From positions 1-64,000 of the forward strand of contig JASDSY010000022.1 in the NCBI GenBank assembly GCA_041441465.1: a DNA stretch of 64,000 bases. The letters are read 5' to 3'. Below, one piece after another: positions 28,401 through 37,570 of this stretch. The stretch comes from JASDSY01 sp041441465. Lineage in GTDB: Bacteria > Muiribacteriota > UBA9980. How positions within the stretch are numbered: position 1 is the first letter of the stretch; every line of letters starts with the position of its first letter. Below the pieces are notes generated by a model, which was not told the origin of the DNA, ran no database searches, and worked only from the letters and a program-made list of their open reading frames with translations. A program made the position numbers and the translations under genes.

Positions 28401-28499
28401 AGCTTTTACACTGTCATTTATCAAAAAACAGCAGGCAATTACACAAAAGATAAAAATAAAAATACGCATTATATCAGAACATTTTTTCATGCCTGTCAT
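25476..28499 (-). CDS. Large secreted protein of unknown function (1007 aa)
   Basis: I do not recognise a family. The first ATG (28499) is 7 nt after AGGGGGG and fits better than the in-frame ATG three codons later. A hydrophobic stretch (FIFIFCVIACCFLINDSVKA) is a Sec signal peptide. After a small Gly/Ala/Ser-rich segment (about 55-80), residues 80-210 are beta-rich and Ig-like. The middle has Lys/Glu-rich and Gly/Ser-rich parts (PGAAGGSSNSGSAGK near 490), and the second half has many aromatic, proline and glycine residues. The C-terminus ends in a charged helix. It is secreted or outer-surface. A strong promoter and a terminator make it monocistronic. Confidence 0.7.
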   Translation of the reverse strand: MTGMKKCSDIMRIFIFIFCVIACCFLINDSVKAADEISSDRLKKLKDSINNPGAANSGSSSSAIIKGAASAAAAAGGPGMKQPEFLIPGVSVLTIPPSPFGVNLGDPIQFIVSKSLNFFAAGVNKAFLEWTIVNKKNGAVVHKSSKIDIKCIGGVLSPAAFDGIINEFRSPLAGDFEVFFRVTYKIFGQKDDIVAVSNKVQINYTNPSGGLMVSESASGFKIGAGGSGNSSVGLADKMNVNSPNDKIAGISFVRVEPGDVKERNTYTWQSNTPKIKEPPSANAKALRGRIAELVKNGSDAEIEKFDKNKNVLDDKEEKFDEMVDGKKVKWSGINVDGGGPAPGSEKTKWTVLKPNVTPGGAISWEKIAEKDSDSDSFQYAFAEPTEPFKDAIEMSIRYKQIDFKFKRSSKNGVKEAREVYKSPLEYVKKAKGDLKDLKLDGEPEIDVSGGDGQKTEGVVGSINIKVTIKYSYTEEKEESAGNKPKSPPGAAGGSSNSGSAGKISVNKNASLTLSFCAGDVVAVPQPELKVTSARAVKYEKVLDTTAPKVELLQDSMMTGLADANSLICTTGDLVFIKIKVTDNNKYSPIRLPYLTYQTGPAAGGVVPLSAVPLKMEAMPGSAPDVSAPRPFPGGNVGIYYALAPVPYNIKGKNAVKWFVDVFDGASAPHSHNFLEQPAFGNHNQMDLGFDGIGSSMSEAERCDRHGNGSGFLDIYDNDRPNIVVRMWKVDRAEIFKVGEFTAAEDYFIEDCYYAPGQLPLDKSFAGVPGLYRGFIPDGLIKTFNPDSYSSSQPFPYFPPAFYQAERKPFVIKSIKNQVDFSDEFKYKAGFGNNNPGTCPVVFEDVKYLFTVDIDDNIEFISHNGFSGPLGKLDKTDIKFAFNDKGSGNMTPEVGAMYDLEFDPKTGLAKTNSPSDVRAMWYLGPEDPAVPMDKNDPEFKKIPTFEHIFHAVSNNNGAPSDDYSLKFEAVDKAGHHRKLNIYFQIKEVTNELRVLEEKYRKVTGPDNK

Positions 28500-28534
28500 A
28501 ATAAAGCCCCCCTAATAATTTAATTCTTATTTTA

Positions 28535-28564
28535 ATTATACACTTTATATAAAATATGTGTCAA
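28535..28564 (-). promoter_or_regulatory. Strong promoter of the 1007-aa secreted protein gene
   Basis: On the minus strand TTGACA (28564-28559), spacer of 18, TATAAT (28540-28535), about 35 nt before the start. Confidence 0.75.
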
Positions 28565-28664
28565 GTTATCATGTTTTCTCAAATAAAATGTTTCTATTTC
28601 ATTCGTCAATTCGAGATTTTATACTAATCTAATTTTTCAATATTTTTTTATCGAAAAATTTTTA

Positions 28665-28693
28665 TTGAAAAAAAATAACAATTAAGTTAAAAT
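28665..28693 (+). promoter_or_regulatory. Promoter of the CHASE4 kinase gene
   Basis: TTGAAA (28665-28670), 17-nt spacer, TAAAAT (28688-28693). The leader of about 70 nt contains a weak hairpin (TACTTTTTAG near 28722 with CTAAAAGGTA near 28745) and no clear Shine-Dalgarno. Confidence 0.55.
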
Positions 28694-28771
28694 AAATGAA
28701 ATATTTTATTATTACATAAGGATACTTTTTAGATCTTTAAAATACTAAAAGGTACAATCAGCTAATTTATT

Positions 28772-31399
28772 ATGAACATACTTAAAAAGACGACAATAAT
28801 CATAATATCGGTGCTAGCAACGCTGATTACAGCGATGTATTTCACTATATCCGAAATACTTATCACGAGTTTTGAAAATTTTGAGACCCAATACATCGAG
28901 CAGGATGTTAAAAGAGTCACTACTTATTTCGACACAATTCTCGATGAATTCAGTTCTCGTCACATAGACTGGGCAGCATGGGACGATCTTTATAAATACA
29001 TAGAGGATAATAACGAACAATTCGCCAAATCAAATCTAAGCCCTGAAATGATTACCCTGTTAAAAGACCATTTTATGGTTATCTTAAATAATGACGGCAA
29101 AATTCTTCATAATGTCTATCTCGACAATAATTATAAAGAAATTAAGGGAATGCCGGACGAAATTTCATCTCATTTTAAAACCCTTACCAAACATTCCGAT
29201 GTGCACTCAAGCGTCAGCGGTTTAATCAATTTAAATGACACTTTATTTTTAATATCTTCACGTCCAATTACCACTACCGATTCTAAAGGAAAAATACGCG
29301 GCACGCTGATAGTCGGCCGTTACTTTTCTACCGAGCTTACCGAACGTATGTCGAACGCAAACATGGTAAAGGTCAGTTACAAAAATTATAACGACAAAAA
29401 GCTGCCGGCCGATTTGCAAACAGCAATTAAAGAATTAAATAAAAGCCAGATATTTACATACCGTAACGCTAAAAATATGATAGCCGGTTACAGCGTTTTA
29501 AAGGATATTTACGGAAAGCCGTCTATAATTTTAAAGATCGAACGAAAAATGATAGCTTCCGAAATATTAAACATCAGCATAAACTATCTTATTACATCGC
29601 TTGTGATCTGCGGTATTTCCTTTGGAATAATAATGATAATATTTTTTAAGACATCATTATTGACCAGGATGCTCAATATAATAGAGGATATAAACAAAAT
29701 AGCGGAAAGCGGAAATAATTTATTAAGGATCAATACCACCGGCGAGGACGAGCTATCGCGCCTCACGTTTTCAATAAATAAAATGCTCGAAGCGCTTTAC
29801 CATGCTGAAAATGCGACAAATGCCAAGAGCGCATTCTTAGCTAATATCAGTCATGAGCTACGGACACCGATCAATTCAATAGTCGGTTTCTCCGATCTGC
29901 TTTTAAAGACTACACTTAATTCACATCAGCGCCAGCTTTTAAGTTCGTTAAAAATATCGAGCGAAGCTATGCTCGCGTTAATCAATAACACTCTCGACCT
30001 CTCAAAAATAGAGGCCGGAAAACTCGAACTTGAAGAAATCGAATTTGATATTAATAAAATTATGGCTGATATCCATAACATTATGAATGTAAAGGCCAAA
30101 GAAAAAGATTTGATTCTTGTAAATAACATTACGCCGCAGTTCCAAAATTACCTTATAGGCGATCCATTGCGTTTAAAGCAGATATTATTGAACTTAATTT
30201 CAAATGCCATTAAATATAGCGACAAGCCGAACAGCCGGGTCACATTAAGCATTGCCGCCGAATCGGAAACAAAAATTGATTTTATGTTATCATTCTCGGT
30301 AAGCGACGATGGAGTCGGAATCGATGAAGAAAAAATTGACGATATTTTTAAGCCGTTCGATCAGCTCGGACCGGCCAACACTAGGAAGTACGGCGGTACC
30401 GGTCTTGGCCTTACCATTGCCAATCACCTCGTAAAATTAATGGGCGGTGAAAAAATAAATATAAAAACCATTAAAAACCGCGGCAGCGTATTTTATTTTA
30501 ATCTCAGGTTAAAAAAAGGCGGCTGCATAAAAGAAAACGCAAAAACTGAAGAGGACCATTTAAAGACCGTCGAACATTTTTCAGCTCTTTATAAAAATTT
30601 AAAAATAATGATAGTCGAAGATAATAAATTCAATATGCAGCTTTTGCAGGAAGCCTTAAAAGATAACGGCCACACTCTTTATTGGGCCGAAGACGGACGA
30701 AGCGCGATTAATATAATAACCGAAAACAAACCAGACGTAGTGCTCATGGATATACAGCTGCCTGTTTTAAACGGCATAGAGACAACAAGAGCACTGCGCG
30801 CCGCCGGAGATAATACTCCGATTATAGCAATGACAGCCAATGCATTAAAAGGCGACCGTGAAAAATGCATCGAAGCCGGCATGGACGATTACCTGTCAAA
30901 ACCGTTTAACGTCAATGATTTAGAGCCGTTTATCATAAACGTAATCAGCAAGAAAAAAATAACTGCCGGCGAAGCCGCAGACGCTAAAGAAGTTCCGGCC
31001 GCTCCGGCTAATGAAAATATCCAGACAGCCCAGGAGCAAACTTATCAGGAAAATGAATTAAAAGTTTTTAATATGGAGCAGCTTTTCACATACATGAACG
31101 GCTCCGAAAAATTAATGAAAAAAACAGTTTCAATGTTTATAAGCGATACTTCAGATTATTTTATGAGTGTAAAAGATGCCATTGATAAAAGCGACTTTGA
31201 AAAAATAATCAATGCGGCACATCGCTTCAAGAGCATAGCCGCTTTCGCTTGCGCCGAAAAAGTCTCAAACTTATTAGCGATCATTGAAAACTCGGCCAAA
31301 GAAAAAAACATAACCGAATTAAATAAGTTAAAGATTGAAATTACAACGGAATTTGAAAAATATAAAGCTGAAATTAAATCGCTGAAATTTTTAGATTAG
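28772..31399 (+). CDS. CHASE4 hybrid sensor histidine kinase with REC and Hpt
   Basis: 875-residue inner-membrane sensor. TM1 about 8-30; an extracytoplasmic CHASE4 domain (the DWAAWDDLY signature at 66-74) to about 265; TM2 about 272-293; HAMP about 293-345; HisKA with phosphorylatable His361 (NISHELRTP); HATPase with NLISNAIKYS, DDGVGI and GGTGLGL; a receiver with Asp660 (VVLMD) and Lys710; and a C-terminal Hpt domain with His817 (AAHRFKS). It thus holds a complete His-Asp-His phosphorelay, needing an external output receiver. None of the neighbours is an intact response regulator. Ligand unknown. Confidence 0.92.
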   Translation: MNILKKTTIIIISVLATLITAMYFTISEILITSFENFETQYIEQDVKRVTTYFDTILDEFSSRHIDWAAWDDLYKYIEDNNEQFAKSNLSPEMITLLKDHFMVILNNDGKILHNVYLDNNYKEIKGMPDEISSHFKTLTKHSDVHSSVSGLINLNDTLFLISSRPITTTDSKGKIRGTLIVGRYFSTELTERMSNANMVKVSYKNYNDKKLPADLQTAIKELNKSQIFTYRNAKNMIAGYSVLKDIYGKPSIILKIERKMIASEILNISINYLITSLVICGISFGIIMIIFFKTSLLTRMLNIIEDINKIAESGNNLLRINTTGEDELSRLTFSINKMLEALYHAENATNAKSAFLANISHELRTPINSIVGFSDLLLKTTLNSHQRQLLSSLKISSEAMLALINNTLDLSKIEAGKLELEEIEFDINKIMADIHNIMNVKAKEKDLILVNNITPQFQNYLIGDPLRLKQILLNLISNAIKYSDKPNSRVTLSIAAESETKIDFMLSFSVSDDGVGIDEEKIDDIFKPFDQLGPANTRKYGGTGLGLTIANHLVKLMGGEKINIKTIKNRGSVFYFNLRLKKGGCIKENAKTEEDHLKTVEHFSALYKNLKIMIVEDNKFNMQLLQEALKDNGHTLYWAEDGRSAINIITENKPDVVLMDIQLPVLNGIETTRALRAAGDNTPIIAMTANALKGDREKCIEAGMDDYLSKPFNVNDLEPFIINVISKKKITAGEAADAKEVPAAPANENIQTAQEQTYQENELKVFNMEQLFTYMNGSEKLMKKTVSMFISDTSDYFMSVKDAIDKSDFEKIINAAHRFKSIAAFACAEKVSNLLAIIENSAKEKNITELNKLKIEITTEFEKYKAEIKSLKFLD

Positions 31400-31406
31400 T
31401 TTATGT

Positions 31407-33149
31407 TTAATCAGTCGCGCCGTTTCTTTTTAAAAGGTCGGTTATTTCGCCTAATTTTTTAGAAACCGCTATAGCGAGGGCCGTCTGCTCATTATTATCT
31501 CTTATATTCAAATCCGCGCCATTTGCAATTAAATATTTCGCGGCGTCGATTTTATAATAACTTATGGCAAGCATCAGGCCGGTTTTTCCTTCATAATTCT
31601 TTTCATTAACATCCGCGCCGTATTCAATTAAAGTTTTTATGGCATCGACATTGCCGCTATAGGCGGCTATAAATAACGGAGTTTCGCCGGCGCGGTTTTT
31701 CATGTTAATATTATCACATTTTTTTAACATCAAATTCAGTATTTCAAAATCCAATTTCTTTTTATTTAAAAGGTTTTTCCACAATTCAAACCATTTCGGG
31801 TTGCTGATGCTCAGCATCGGTTTTTTTTCTATTAAATATTTTAAAGCTTCTTTTCTGCCGGTTTCAATCGCTACGGAAAACGCTATAGAAATTATCTCGG
31901 CGATCATATTTTCAGTAATTTTTTCAAGGGCGCCTTTTTCTATTAAAAATTTTAAGGTATCAAAATTCCCGTAAGAAACAGCCATCGTTATCGGCAATTG
32001 TTCGAGTTTATCATTTTTATCACCTATTTTCATTCCGTTTTCAAGCATATATCCTACCGTTTTGTCATAATCACGATAGCAAGCCTGAAGCAGCGGACTG
32101 TTTCCGTCCTGATATTTCGCAACCTGCGCCATTTTAAAATAAGTTTCCAGCTCCATTTTATTTTCCGGAGTACCTCTTAAATAAAATTCAAGCATAGTAA
32201 TAGCATAGTCATCGCCGGCTTTAGTCTGCTCCTTTAAATCCATTTTCGCGCCGCGCGCTATAAGAAGCCCGCCGATTTCCTTGTTTTTTCGACGTACCGC
32301 AAAATTTAAAGCCGTTTCCATGGCCGAATTTTTTACATTAATATCAGAAATTTTTTCAAGCAGCAATGAAACAATTTCTACGGATGATTTTACAACCGCG
32401 CACATTAAAGGCGTAATATTATATTTCACATAATTATTCAGAGGGTGTTTTCCGGCCGGCGGTTTGCTTATAACATTGACATTGGCGCCTTTTTCTATTA
32501 ATAACCTTATATTTTCCGGACTATCCGAACAAATAGCGTAAAATAAGGGCGTCATCCCGAGGCTGTCAGCGCAATTCAGGTTAGCACCCTTAAAAATCAA
32601 AGAACTTAATACTTCGCTATTTTTCAAACATGCGGCAATCATTAAAGCAGTAAAGTTTTTCAAGATATCGGTAAAGTATTTTTTACCGCTGAAATCCTGC
32701 TCATAAACAATAAATATCAGATCATAAAATATTTCTTTTTTTATCACAATAATATTATTACAAGGGAATTCAAGGTTAGGCTTATGCTCCAAAAGCACTT
32801 TTACTATATTCGGATTACCTTTAAATACGGCGTAATGTATAGGCGCGATACCGCTGCCGTCATAAAAATCCAGCTCGGTATTATCAGAAACCATCTTTTG
32901 AATGCCGGCGATATTACCATTTTTTATCATATCAATTATGCCGGCCTTCAATACTTTAGATTTTTGGTTGAAATATTTAGATGAAAAGGTCAGAAAAAAT
33001 ATTATTGCCAAAATGGCTGCAAATGCCAAAAGTTTCGGAATAAATCCAGGACCTTCCGACATCTGAGCCAACTGAATATAAATAATATTTATTTCACAGC
33101 ACAAAATATTCATAAAAATCACGTATTTTAATATTTTTAAATTATGCAA
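31407..33149 (-). CDS. Membrane-anchored ankyrin-repeat protein
   Basis: 580 residues. One membrane segment near residues 33-56 (FIPKLLAFAAILAIIFFLTF) follows a short N-terminus, itself hydrophobic. From about 75 there are some 11-13 ankyrin repeats, with typical turns (GIAPIHYAVFKGNPNIVKVLL, GETPLFIAAYSGNVDAIKTL, GKTGLMLAISYYKIDAAKYL kept in register of about 33 residues). Ankyrin arrays bind proteins; the partner is unknown. It converges on the CHASE4 kinase gene with only 7 nt between the stops and follows the degenerate receiver gene by 15 nt, so those two are probably co-transcribed. Confidence 0.85.
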   Translation of the reverse strand: MHNLKILKYVIFMNILCCEINIIYIQLAQMSEGPGFIPKLLAFAAILAIIFFLTFSSKYFNQKSKVLKAGIIDMIKNGNIAGIQKMVSDNTELDFYDGSGIAPIHYAVFKGNPNIVKVLLEHKPNLEFPCNNIIVIKKEIFYDLIFIVYEQDFSGKKYFTDILKNFTALMIAACLKNSEVLSSLIFKGANLNCADSLGMTPLFYAICSDSPENIRLLIEKGANVNVISKPPAGKHPLNNYVKYNITPLMCAVVKSSVEIVSLLLEKISDINVKNSAMETALNFAVRRKNKEIGGLLIARGAKMDLKEQTKAGDDYAITMLEFYLRGTPENKMELETYFKMAQVAKYQDGNSPLLQACYRDYDKTVGYMLENGMKIGDKNDKLEQLPITMAVSYGNFDTLKFLIEKGALEKITENMIAEIISIAFSVAIETGRKEALKYLIEKKPMLSISNPKWFELWKNLLNKKKLDFEILNLMLKKCDNINMKNRAGETPLFIAAYSGNVDAIKTLIEYGADVNEKNYEGKTGLMLAISYYKIDAAKYLIANGADLNIRDNNEQTALAIAVSKKLGEITDLLKRNGATD

Positions 33150-33164
33150 TACTAAAAAATTGAA

Positions 33165-33545
33165 TTAGAAATTTTCAAGATAATAAGCAGTTTTCCGGGC
33201 GATTGAAACAAGTTCGAAAATAGAACAGGGAATTGTAATATACTCAAATACATCAAGATCAGAAAATTTTTCAAAAAATTTATTCATCGGAATTGATGAC
33301 ATCGCAACAACAGGAATCTTATTTTTCTCGGCATTGGTAAAATTTTTCACCGCGTTAATAAAAAAAGAAATATCATTGGCTTTTACAAATATATCAGTCA
33401 CAACAAACCCGACATTATTTTGTAAAATAAAACTCAGCGCCCTGTCGAAAGAGTCAAAACATTCACAATCAAAACCGGCCGCACATAATATTTCGGAATT
33501 TTTTTGAGCCTGCTCAAGACAGTCATTTATTATCGCTACTTTCAT
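33165..33545 (-). CDS. Degenerate stand-alone receiver domain protein
   Basis: 126 residues with the response regulator receiver fold and no output domain. It keeps one acidic-pocket aspartate (Asp8, with Asn7), the phospho-acceptor site (VVTDIFV, Asp51) and the Ser/Thr strand (VVAMSS), but the invariant Lys before the last proline is Ile104 (ITIP). It may therefore not switch normally on phosphorylation. It probably shares a transcript with the ankyrin protein. It could be a partner of one of the hybrid kinases or a phosphorylation-independent adaptor. Confidence 0.7.
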   Translation of the reverse strand: MKVAIINDCLEQAQKNSEILCAAGFDCECFDSFDRALSFILQNNVGFVVTDIFVKANDISFFINAVKNFTNAEKNKIPVVAMSSIPMNKFFEKFSDLDVFEYITIPCSIFELVSIARKTAYYLENF

Positions 33546-33814
33546 TATAGGCTTTTATCCTTTTAGTATCTGTAAGCAAAAAATATATTTCCAGCTTCAA
33601 GCGCTTAAAATCTATTAATTATATATTATTTTAACATATTACATTAAAATCGTAAAGCACTTTTTTATCATACATTTTAATTTCAACAGCTTTTCAATAC
33701 AATATTTCAAAATAAAAACATTCAATTTTTTTATTTTTTTTTCGATAAATATATGATAGTAAAAGAATTTTATACGACAGCTTAATAAATAATAAAAACG
33801 GAAGAGGTATATTT

Positions 33815-35086
33815 ATGGATAAATTTGTTATTAAAGGCGGTAAAAAACTTTCCGGCAAAATTGAAGTAAGCGGCGCTAAAAATGCCGCTCTTCCAATAAT
33901 GGCTGCTGCCATTCTTGCCCAGGATAACGTTAAATTAAAAAATGTTCCCGATTTAAAAGACGTCCGCACAATGATAGACGTTTTGAAATCACTTGGAATG
34001 ATAGTTACAGATGATTTCGAAGCCGGCGAAGTGGCGCTTAAAGTCGATACCAAACTTAATTCCGAAGCGCAATATGATTTAATCAAACAAATGCGTGCGT
34101 CATTCGTTGTATTAGGCCCGCTTCTTGCCCGTTTCGGCAAAGCCAGGGTCGCTCTGCCAGGCGGATGCGCCATCGGCTCAAGACCGGTCGACATTCACCT
34201 TAAGGGCCTTGAAAAACTGGGCGCTAAAATAGTTTTAGGCCATGGTTACGTCGACGCTATGTGCAACAAACTTACAGGTAATAGAATCTATCTTGATTTT
34301 CCATCGGTAGGCGCGACTGAAAACATCATGATGGCAGCAACACTTGCAGAGGGTAAAACTTTTATCGAAAACGCCGCTAAAGAGCCTGAAATAGACGATT
34401 TAGCCGCAATATTAAACAAAATGGGCGCTAAAATCAAAGGATCTGGTACCGACATAATCGAAATACAGGGCGTAAAATCATTAAAAGGCGTTACACACAG
34501 CGTCGTAGCCGATCGAATCGAAGCCGGCACATTCATGGTAGCTGCCGCTATCACCGGAGGACACCTAAAAATTAAAAACGCGCGTATCGACCACCTTGAA
34601 TCAGTTATCGCCAAACTTCAGGACGCCGGAGTTGAATTTTATAAAGACGGCGAATATATTGAAGTTGTCGGCCCGGAAAGAATGAACGCCGTAAGCATTA
34701 AATCGCTGCCTTATCCGGGGTTCCCGACAGATATGCAGCCTCAGTTCATGGCGGCAATGACGTTAGCGCGCGGCACATCATGCGTTCAGGAAACAGTATT
34801 TGAAAACAGGTTCATGCATGTGGCTGAATTAAAAAGAATGGGCGCTAACCTTCAAATAAAAGACCGCAGCGTTATTATCGAGGGCGTAAAAGCGCTTTCT
34901 GGCGCGCCGGTAATGGCTTCCGACCTTCGCGCAGGCGCGTGCCTCGTACTTGCAGGCCTCGCGGCAAGCAAAGTTACCGAAATTCAGAGAATATACCACA
35001 TCGACCGCGGATATGATCAGCTGGAAAAAAAGCTGGCCAAAGTAGGCGCCGACATTAAACGCGAAAAAGATAACTCGCAATTCTAA
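33815..35086 (+). CDS. murA: UDP-N-acetylglucosamine 1-carboxyvinyltransferase
   Basis: 423 residues. First committed step of peptidoglycan synthesis: transfer of enolpyruvate from PEP to UDP-GlcNAc in the cytoplasm. SGAKNAALP near residue 19 and the catalytic loop LPGGCAIGSRPVD with Cys118 are conserved; a Cys at this point is the target of fosfomycin in the family. Also seen are GFPTDMQPQ and the C-terminal DLRAG segment. GAGGT lies close before the ATG. A strong terminator follows, so the gene is its own unit. Confidence 0.97.
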   Translation: MDKFVIKGGKKLSGKIEVSGAKNAALPIMAAAILAQDNVKLKNVPDLKDVRTMIDVLKSLGMIVTDDFEAGEVALKVDTKLNSEAQYDLIKQMRASFVVLGPLLARFGKARVALPGGCAIGSRPVDIHLKGLEKLGAKIVLGHGYVDAMCNKLTGNRIYLDFPSVGATENIMMAATLAEGKTFIENAAKEPEIDDLAAILNKMGAKIKGSGTDIIEIQGVKSLKGVTHSVVADRIEAGTFMVAAAITGGHLKIKNARIDHLESVIAKLQDAGVEFYKDGEYIEVVGPERMNAVSIKSLPYPGFPTDMQPQFMAAMTLARGTSCVQETVFENRFMHVAELKRMGANLQIKDRSVIIEGVKALSGAPVMASDLRAGACLVLAGLAASKVTEIQRIYHIDRGYDQLEKKLAKVGADIKREKDNSQF

Positions 35087-35101
35087 ACATATTATACGAT
35101 A

Positions 35102-35140
35102 TTCTATAAAGCCCGCCGTCAAATGGCGGGTTTTATAGAA
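35102..35140. terminator. Terminator of murA, 16-bp stem
   Basis: Arms 35102-35117 and 35125-35140 pair over 16 positions with one G-T pair; the core is CCCGCC/GGCGGG followed by TTTTATAG. Confidence 0.88.
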
Positions 35141-35325
35141 ATAACATAAAAAACAATGACCGGCGAGAAAATATTTAATTATAAAAATATACGGGACAGA
35201 ACTCAAAAATTATTATCATATAAAATTTATTAAAGTTAACTTAAAACCCAGAAATTATTTTTAAAATTAATTTGTAATATTAAAAACGGAAAAAAACAGA
35301 AAATTTATAAAAATGGTTTATTTAT

Positions 35326-36672
35326 ATGGATTTATTCGACGCAGTAAAAAATAAAGAAAAATCTTTATCTGAATATTTAAGGCCAAAAACGCTGCAAGAC
35401 GTTGCCGGCCAGGAGCATTTGCTTTCGCCTAACAAGCCTTTCCGGCTTTTGCTCGAAAGCGACAGGTTAAATTCGATAATTATATTCGGACCGCCCGGAA
35501 CCGGAAAGACTACTATTTCCAGAATATACGCCAGCATGACCGGCGCGCCGTTCGTATATTTAAACGCGGCCCTTTGCGGTACCAATGACCTTAAAAACGC
35601 CGCGAACTATCCGTATGATAAAAAACCCGTGGTTTTTATCGATGAAATTCATAGATTTAATAAAGCGCAGCAGGATGTCCTGCTTCCTTATATAGAAGAC
35701 GGAAAAATCAGGTTCATAGGCGCTACAACCCACAATCCTTTAATTTATGTCGTACCGGCGCTGCGCTCGCGGTCAATGATTTTCGAGCTAAAACATATCG
35801 AAGAAGAACAGGTTAAAAGCTATATTAAAAAATTATTCAACGAAAATATAATTTTGAATTATTTGAAAAGCGAACTTAGCGCCGTCGAAATTAAGAGCGT
35901 AAGAACCGATGAAAAAGTAATTGAATATCTCGCTAAAGCCTGCGGCGGCGACATAAGGATATTAGTAAATATACTTGAAATGGCTCTGATAACAAGAATC
36001 GAAACCTGCAAAAAAAATAACTTCGAAGCCGCTGCCGGCGAACCTAAAGATGAAATCTGCTTAGCTCTCGAAGAAGTAGAAGCGGTTTTACCGGCCAAGC
36101 TCGCGTTCTATGATAAAGACCAGGACGAACATTACAACACTATTTCGGCGTTTATAAAAAGCGTCCGCGGGAGCGACGCGCAGGCAGCGGTTTATTATCT
36201 GGCTAAAATGCTTATCGGCGGCGAGGATCCTCGTTTTATCGCGAGACGCCTGATAATTTTAGCGTCCGAAGATATAGGCATGGCCGATCCGCGCGGTTTG
36301 CAAATAGCGTCAGACGCACTTCTGGCCGTAGAAAATATCGGAATGCCGGAAGCGCGTATAGTGCTATCGCAGGCGGCAATTTACCTGGCAACTGCGCCTA
36401 AATCCAACTCGGCATACCTGGCAATTGACAGGGCCATGGCATTTTGTGAAAAAAATCCGAATATCGAAATACCGCGCTATCTTAAAAATGTAAAATTAGA
36501 CGACAAAAATTCGCCGGATTACAAATACCCGCATAATTATCCCAAACATTATGTCAAACAGCGGTATATGTGCTGCGACGAAGTATTTTACGAGCCGGTA
36601 AATATCGGTTATGAGGCAAAAGTAAACGCTTATATAAAGGAGGTCACTTCAGGTGGACAACTCAATAGATAA
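35326..36672 (+). CDS. rarA: Replication-associated recombination protein A (RarA/MgsA)
   Basis: 448-residue AAA+ ATPase acting at stalled replication forks. DVAGQEHLL near residue 27 is the family's opening, GPPGTGKT the Walker A, VFIDEIHRF the Walker B, and ATTHNP sensor 1. The C-terminal tetramerisation part has KSVRGSDAQAAVYYLAKML and GGEDPRFIARRL. No good Shine-Dalgarno precedes the ATG. Its end overlaps the GTG of xerD by 20 nt. Confidence 0.95.
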   Translation: MDLFDAVKNKEKSLSEYLRPKTLQDVAGQEHLLSPNKPFRLLLESDRLNSIIIFGPPGTGKTTISRIYASMTGAPFVYLNAALCGTNDLKNAANYPYDKKPVVFIDEIHRFNKAQQDVLLPYIEDGKIRFIGATTHNPLIYVVPALRSRSMIFELKHIEEEQVKSYIKKLFNENIILNYLKSELSAVEIKSVRTDEKVIEYLAKACGGDIRILVNILEMALITRIETCKKNNFEAAAGEPKDEICLALEEVEAVLPAKLAFYDKDQDEHYNTISAFIKSVRGSDAQAAVYYLAKMLIGGEDPRFIARRLIILASEDIGMADPRGLQIASDALLAVENIGMPEARIVLSQAAIYLATAPKSNSAYLAIDRAMAFCEKNPNIEIPRYLKNVKLDDKNSPDYKYPHNYPKHYVKQRYMCCDEVFYEPVNIGYEAKVNAYIKEVTSGGQLNR

Positions 36673-37549
36673 TTTTTTGAACTATGTAGCCACCGAGAAG
36701 GGGCTTTCACAAAATACCGTTAACTCATACGCGCAGGACCTCACACAATTTTCGGATTTCGTAAAAAAAGCCGGCGTCAATCAGGTAACAGATTTAAAAA
36801 AAGAAATAATCCTTGAATTCATGAACCATCTAAAATCTCAAAATAAAAAACCGACAACGATTTCAAGGTGCATTACGACTTTAAGAAATTTCTTTAAATT
36901 CTTAATCCGCGAGAAAATTATTACGATAGATTATTCAAAGTATTTCGAACTGCCGCATATTTATAAAAAATTACCGGAAGTTCTTTCGGTCAACGAAGTT
37001 GACAATTTATTAAAGGCACCGAATCCAGAAACCACTCTTGGATTACGCGACCGCGCCATGCTCGAGCTTTTATACGCGAGCGGGCTGCGCGTTTCGGAAC
37101 TTTTATCGGTCGAATCGGCAGATTTAAATTATGAATTCGGCTACCTGCGCGTATTCGGAAAAGGCTCAAAGGAGAGAATAGTACCTGTCGGCAGCGTAGC
37201 GCTCGAATGGTGCCGGAAATACCTTGACGAAGGCAGAGCTAAATTAATCGACCAGGCAATACCTACAGCGTCAATGTTTTTAAACAAAGACGGCCATCCG
37301 ATGACCAGGCAGGGCTTCTGGAAAATAATCAAGCATTACGCGCTCGTCGCCGGGATCACAAAAAAATTATCGCCGCACGTAATCAGACATTCATTCGCGA
37401 CGCACCTGCTCGAAAATGACGCCGACTTAAGATCAGTCCAGGAAATGCTCGGGCATTCGGATATTTCTACGACACAGATATACACGCATGTTTCGAACAA
37501 AACATTAAAAGACATATACAGGCGCACCCATCCGCGCTCCGGGGCCTAA
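36653..37549 (+). CDS. xerD: Tyrosine recombinase XerC/XerD
   Basis: 298 residues. Resolves chromosome dimers at dif. The GTG start overlaps rarA and has AAAGGAGG 10 nt upstream. N-terminal SAM-like core-binding domain, then the catalytic domain with the first Arg (ASGLRVSEL), Lys (GKGSKERIVP), HxxR (HVIRHSFATHLL), the second His (LGHSDISTTQ) and the tyrosine (IYTHV). Single genes of this type in many phyla are called XerD or XerH; no dif-like site was identified in the window. Probably one transcript with rarA and the downstream outer-membrane protein. Confidence 0.93.
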   Translation: MDNSIDNFLNYVATEKGLSQNTVNSYAQDLTQFSDFVKKAGVNQVTDLKKEIILEFMNHLKSQNKKPTTISRCITTLRNFFKFLIREKIITIDYSKYFELPHIYKKLPEVLSVNEVDNLLKAPNPETTLGLRDRAMLELLYASGLRVSELLSVESADLNYEFGYLRVFGKGSKERIVPVGSVALEWCRKYLDEGRAKLIDQAIPTASMFLNKDGHPMTRQGFWKIIKHYALVAGITKKLSPHVIRHSFATHLLENDADLRSVQEMLGHSDISTTQIYTHVSNKTLKDIYRRTHPRSGA

Positions 37550-37570
37550 AATTAAATTTGAGGTATATAA

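Noticed and set aside
33694..34194. A 166-codon minus-strand frame over the murA start
   Set aside because: It lies antisense to the conserved murA coding sequence and has no family resemblance; the murA frame explains the region.
36653..37549. Integrase of a mobile element
   Set aside because: XerC/D-type length and motifs, in an overlapping operon with rarA; no cargo or attachment site seen.
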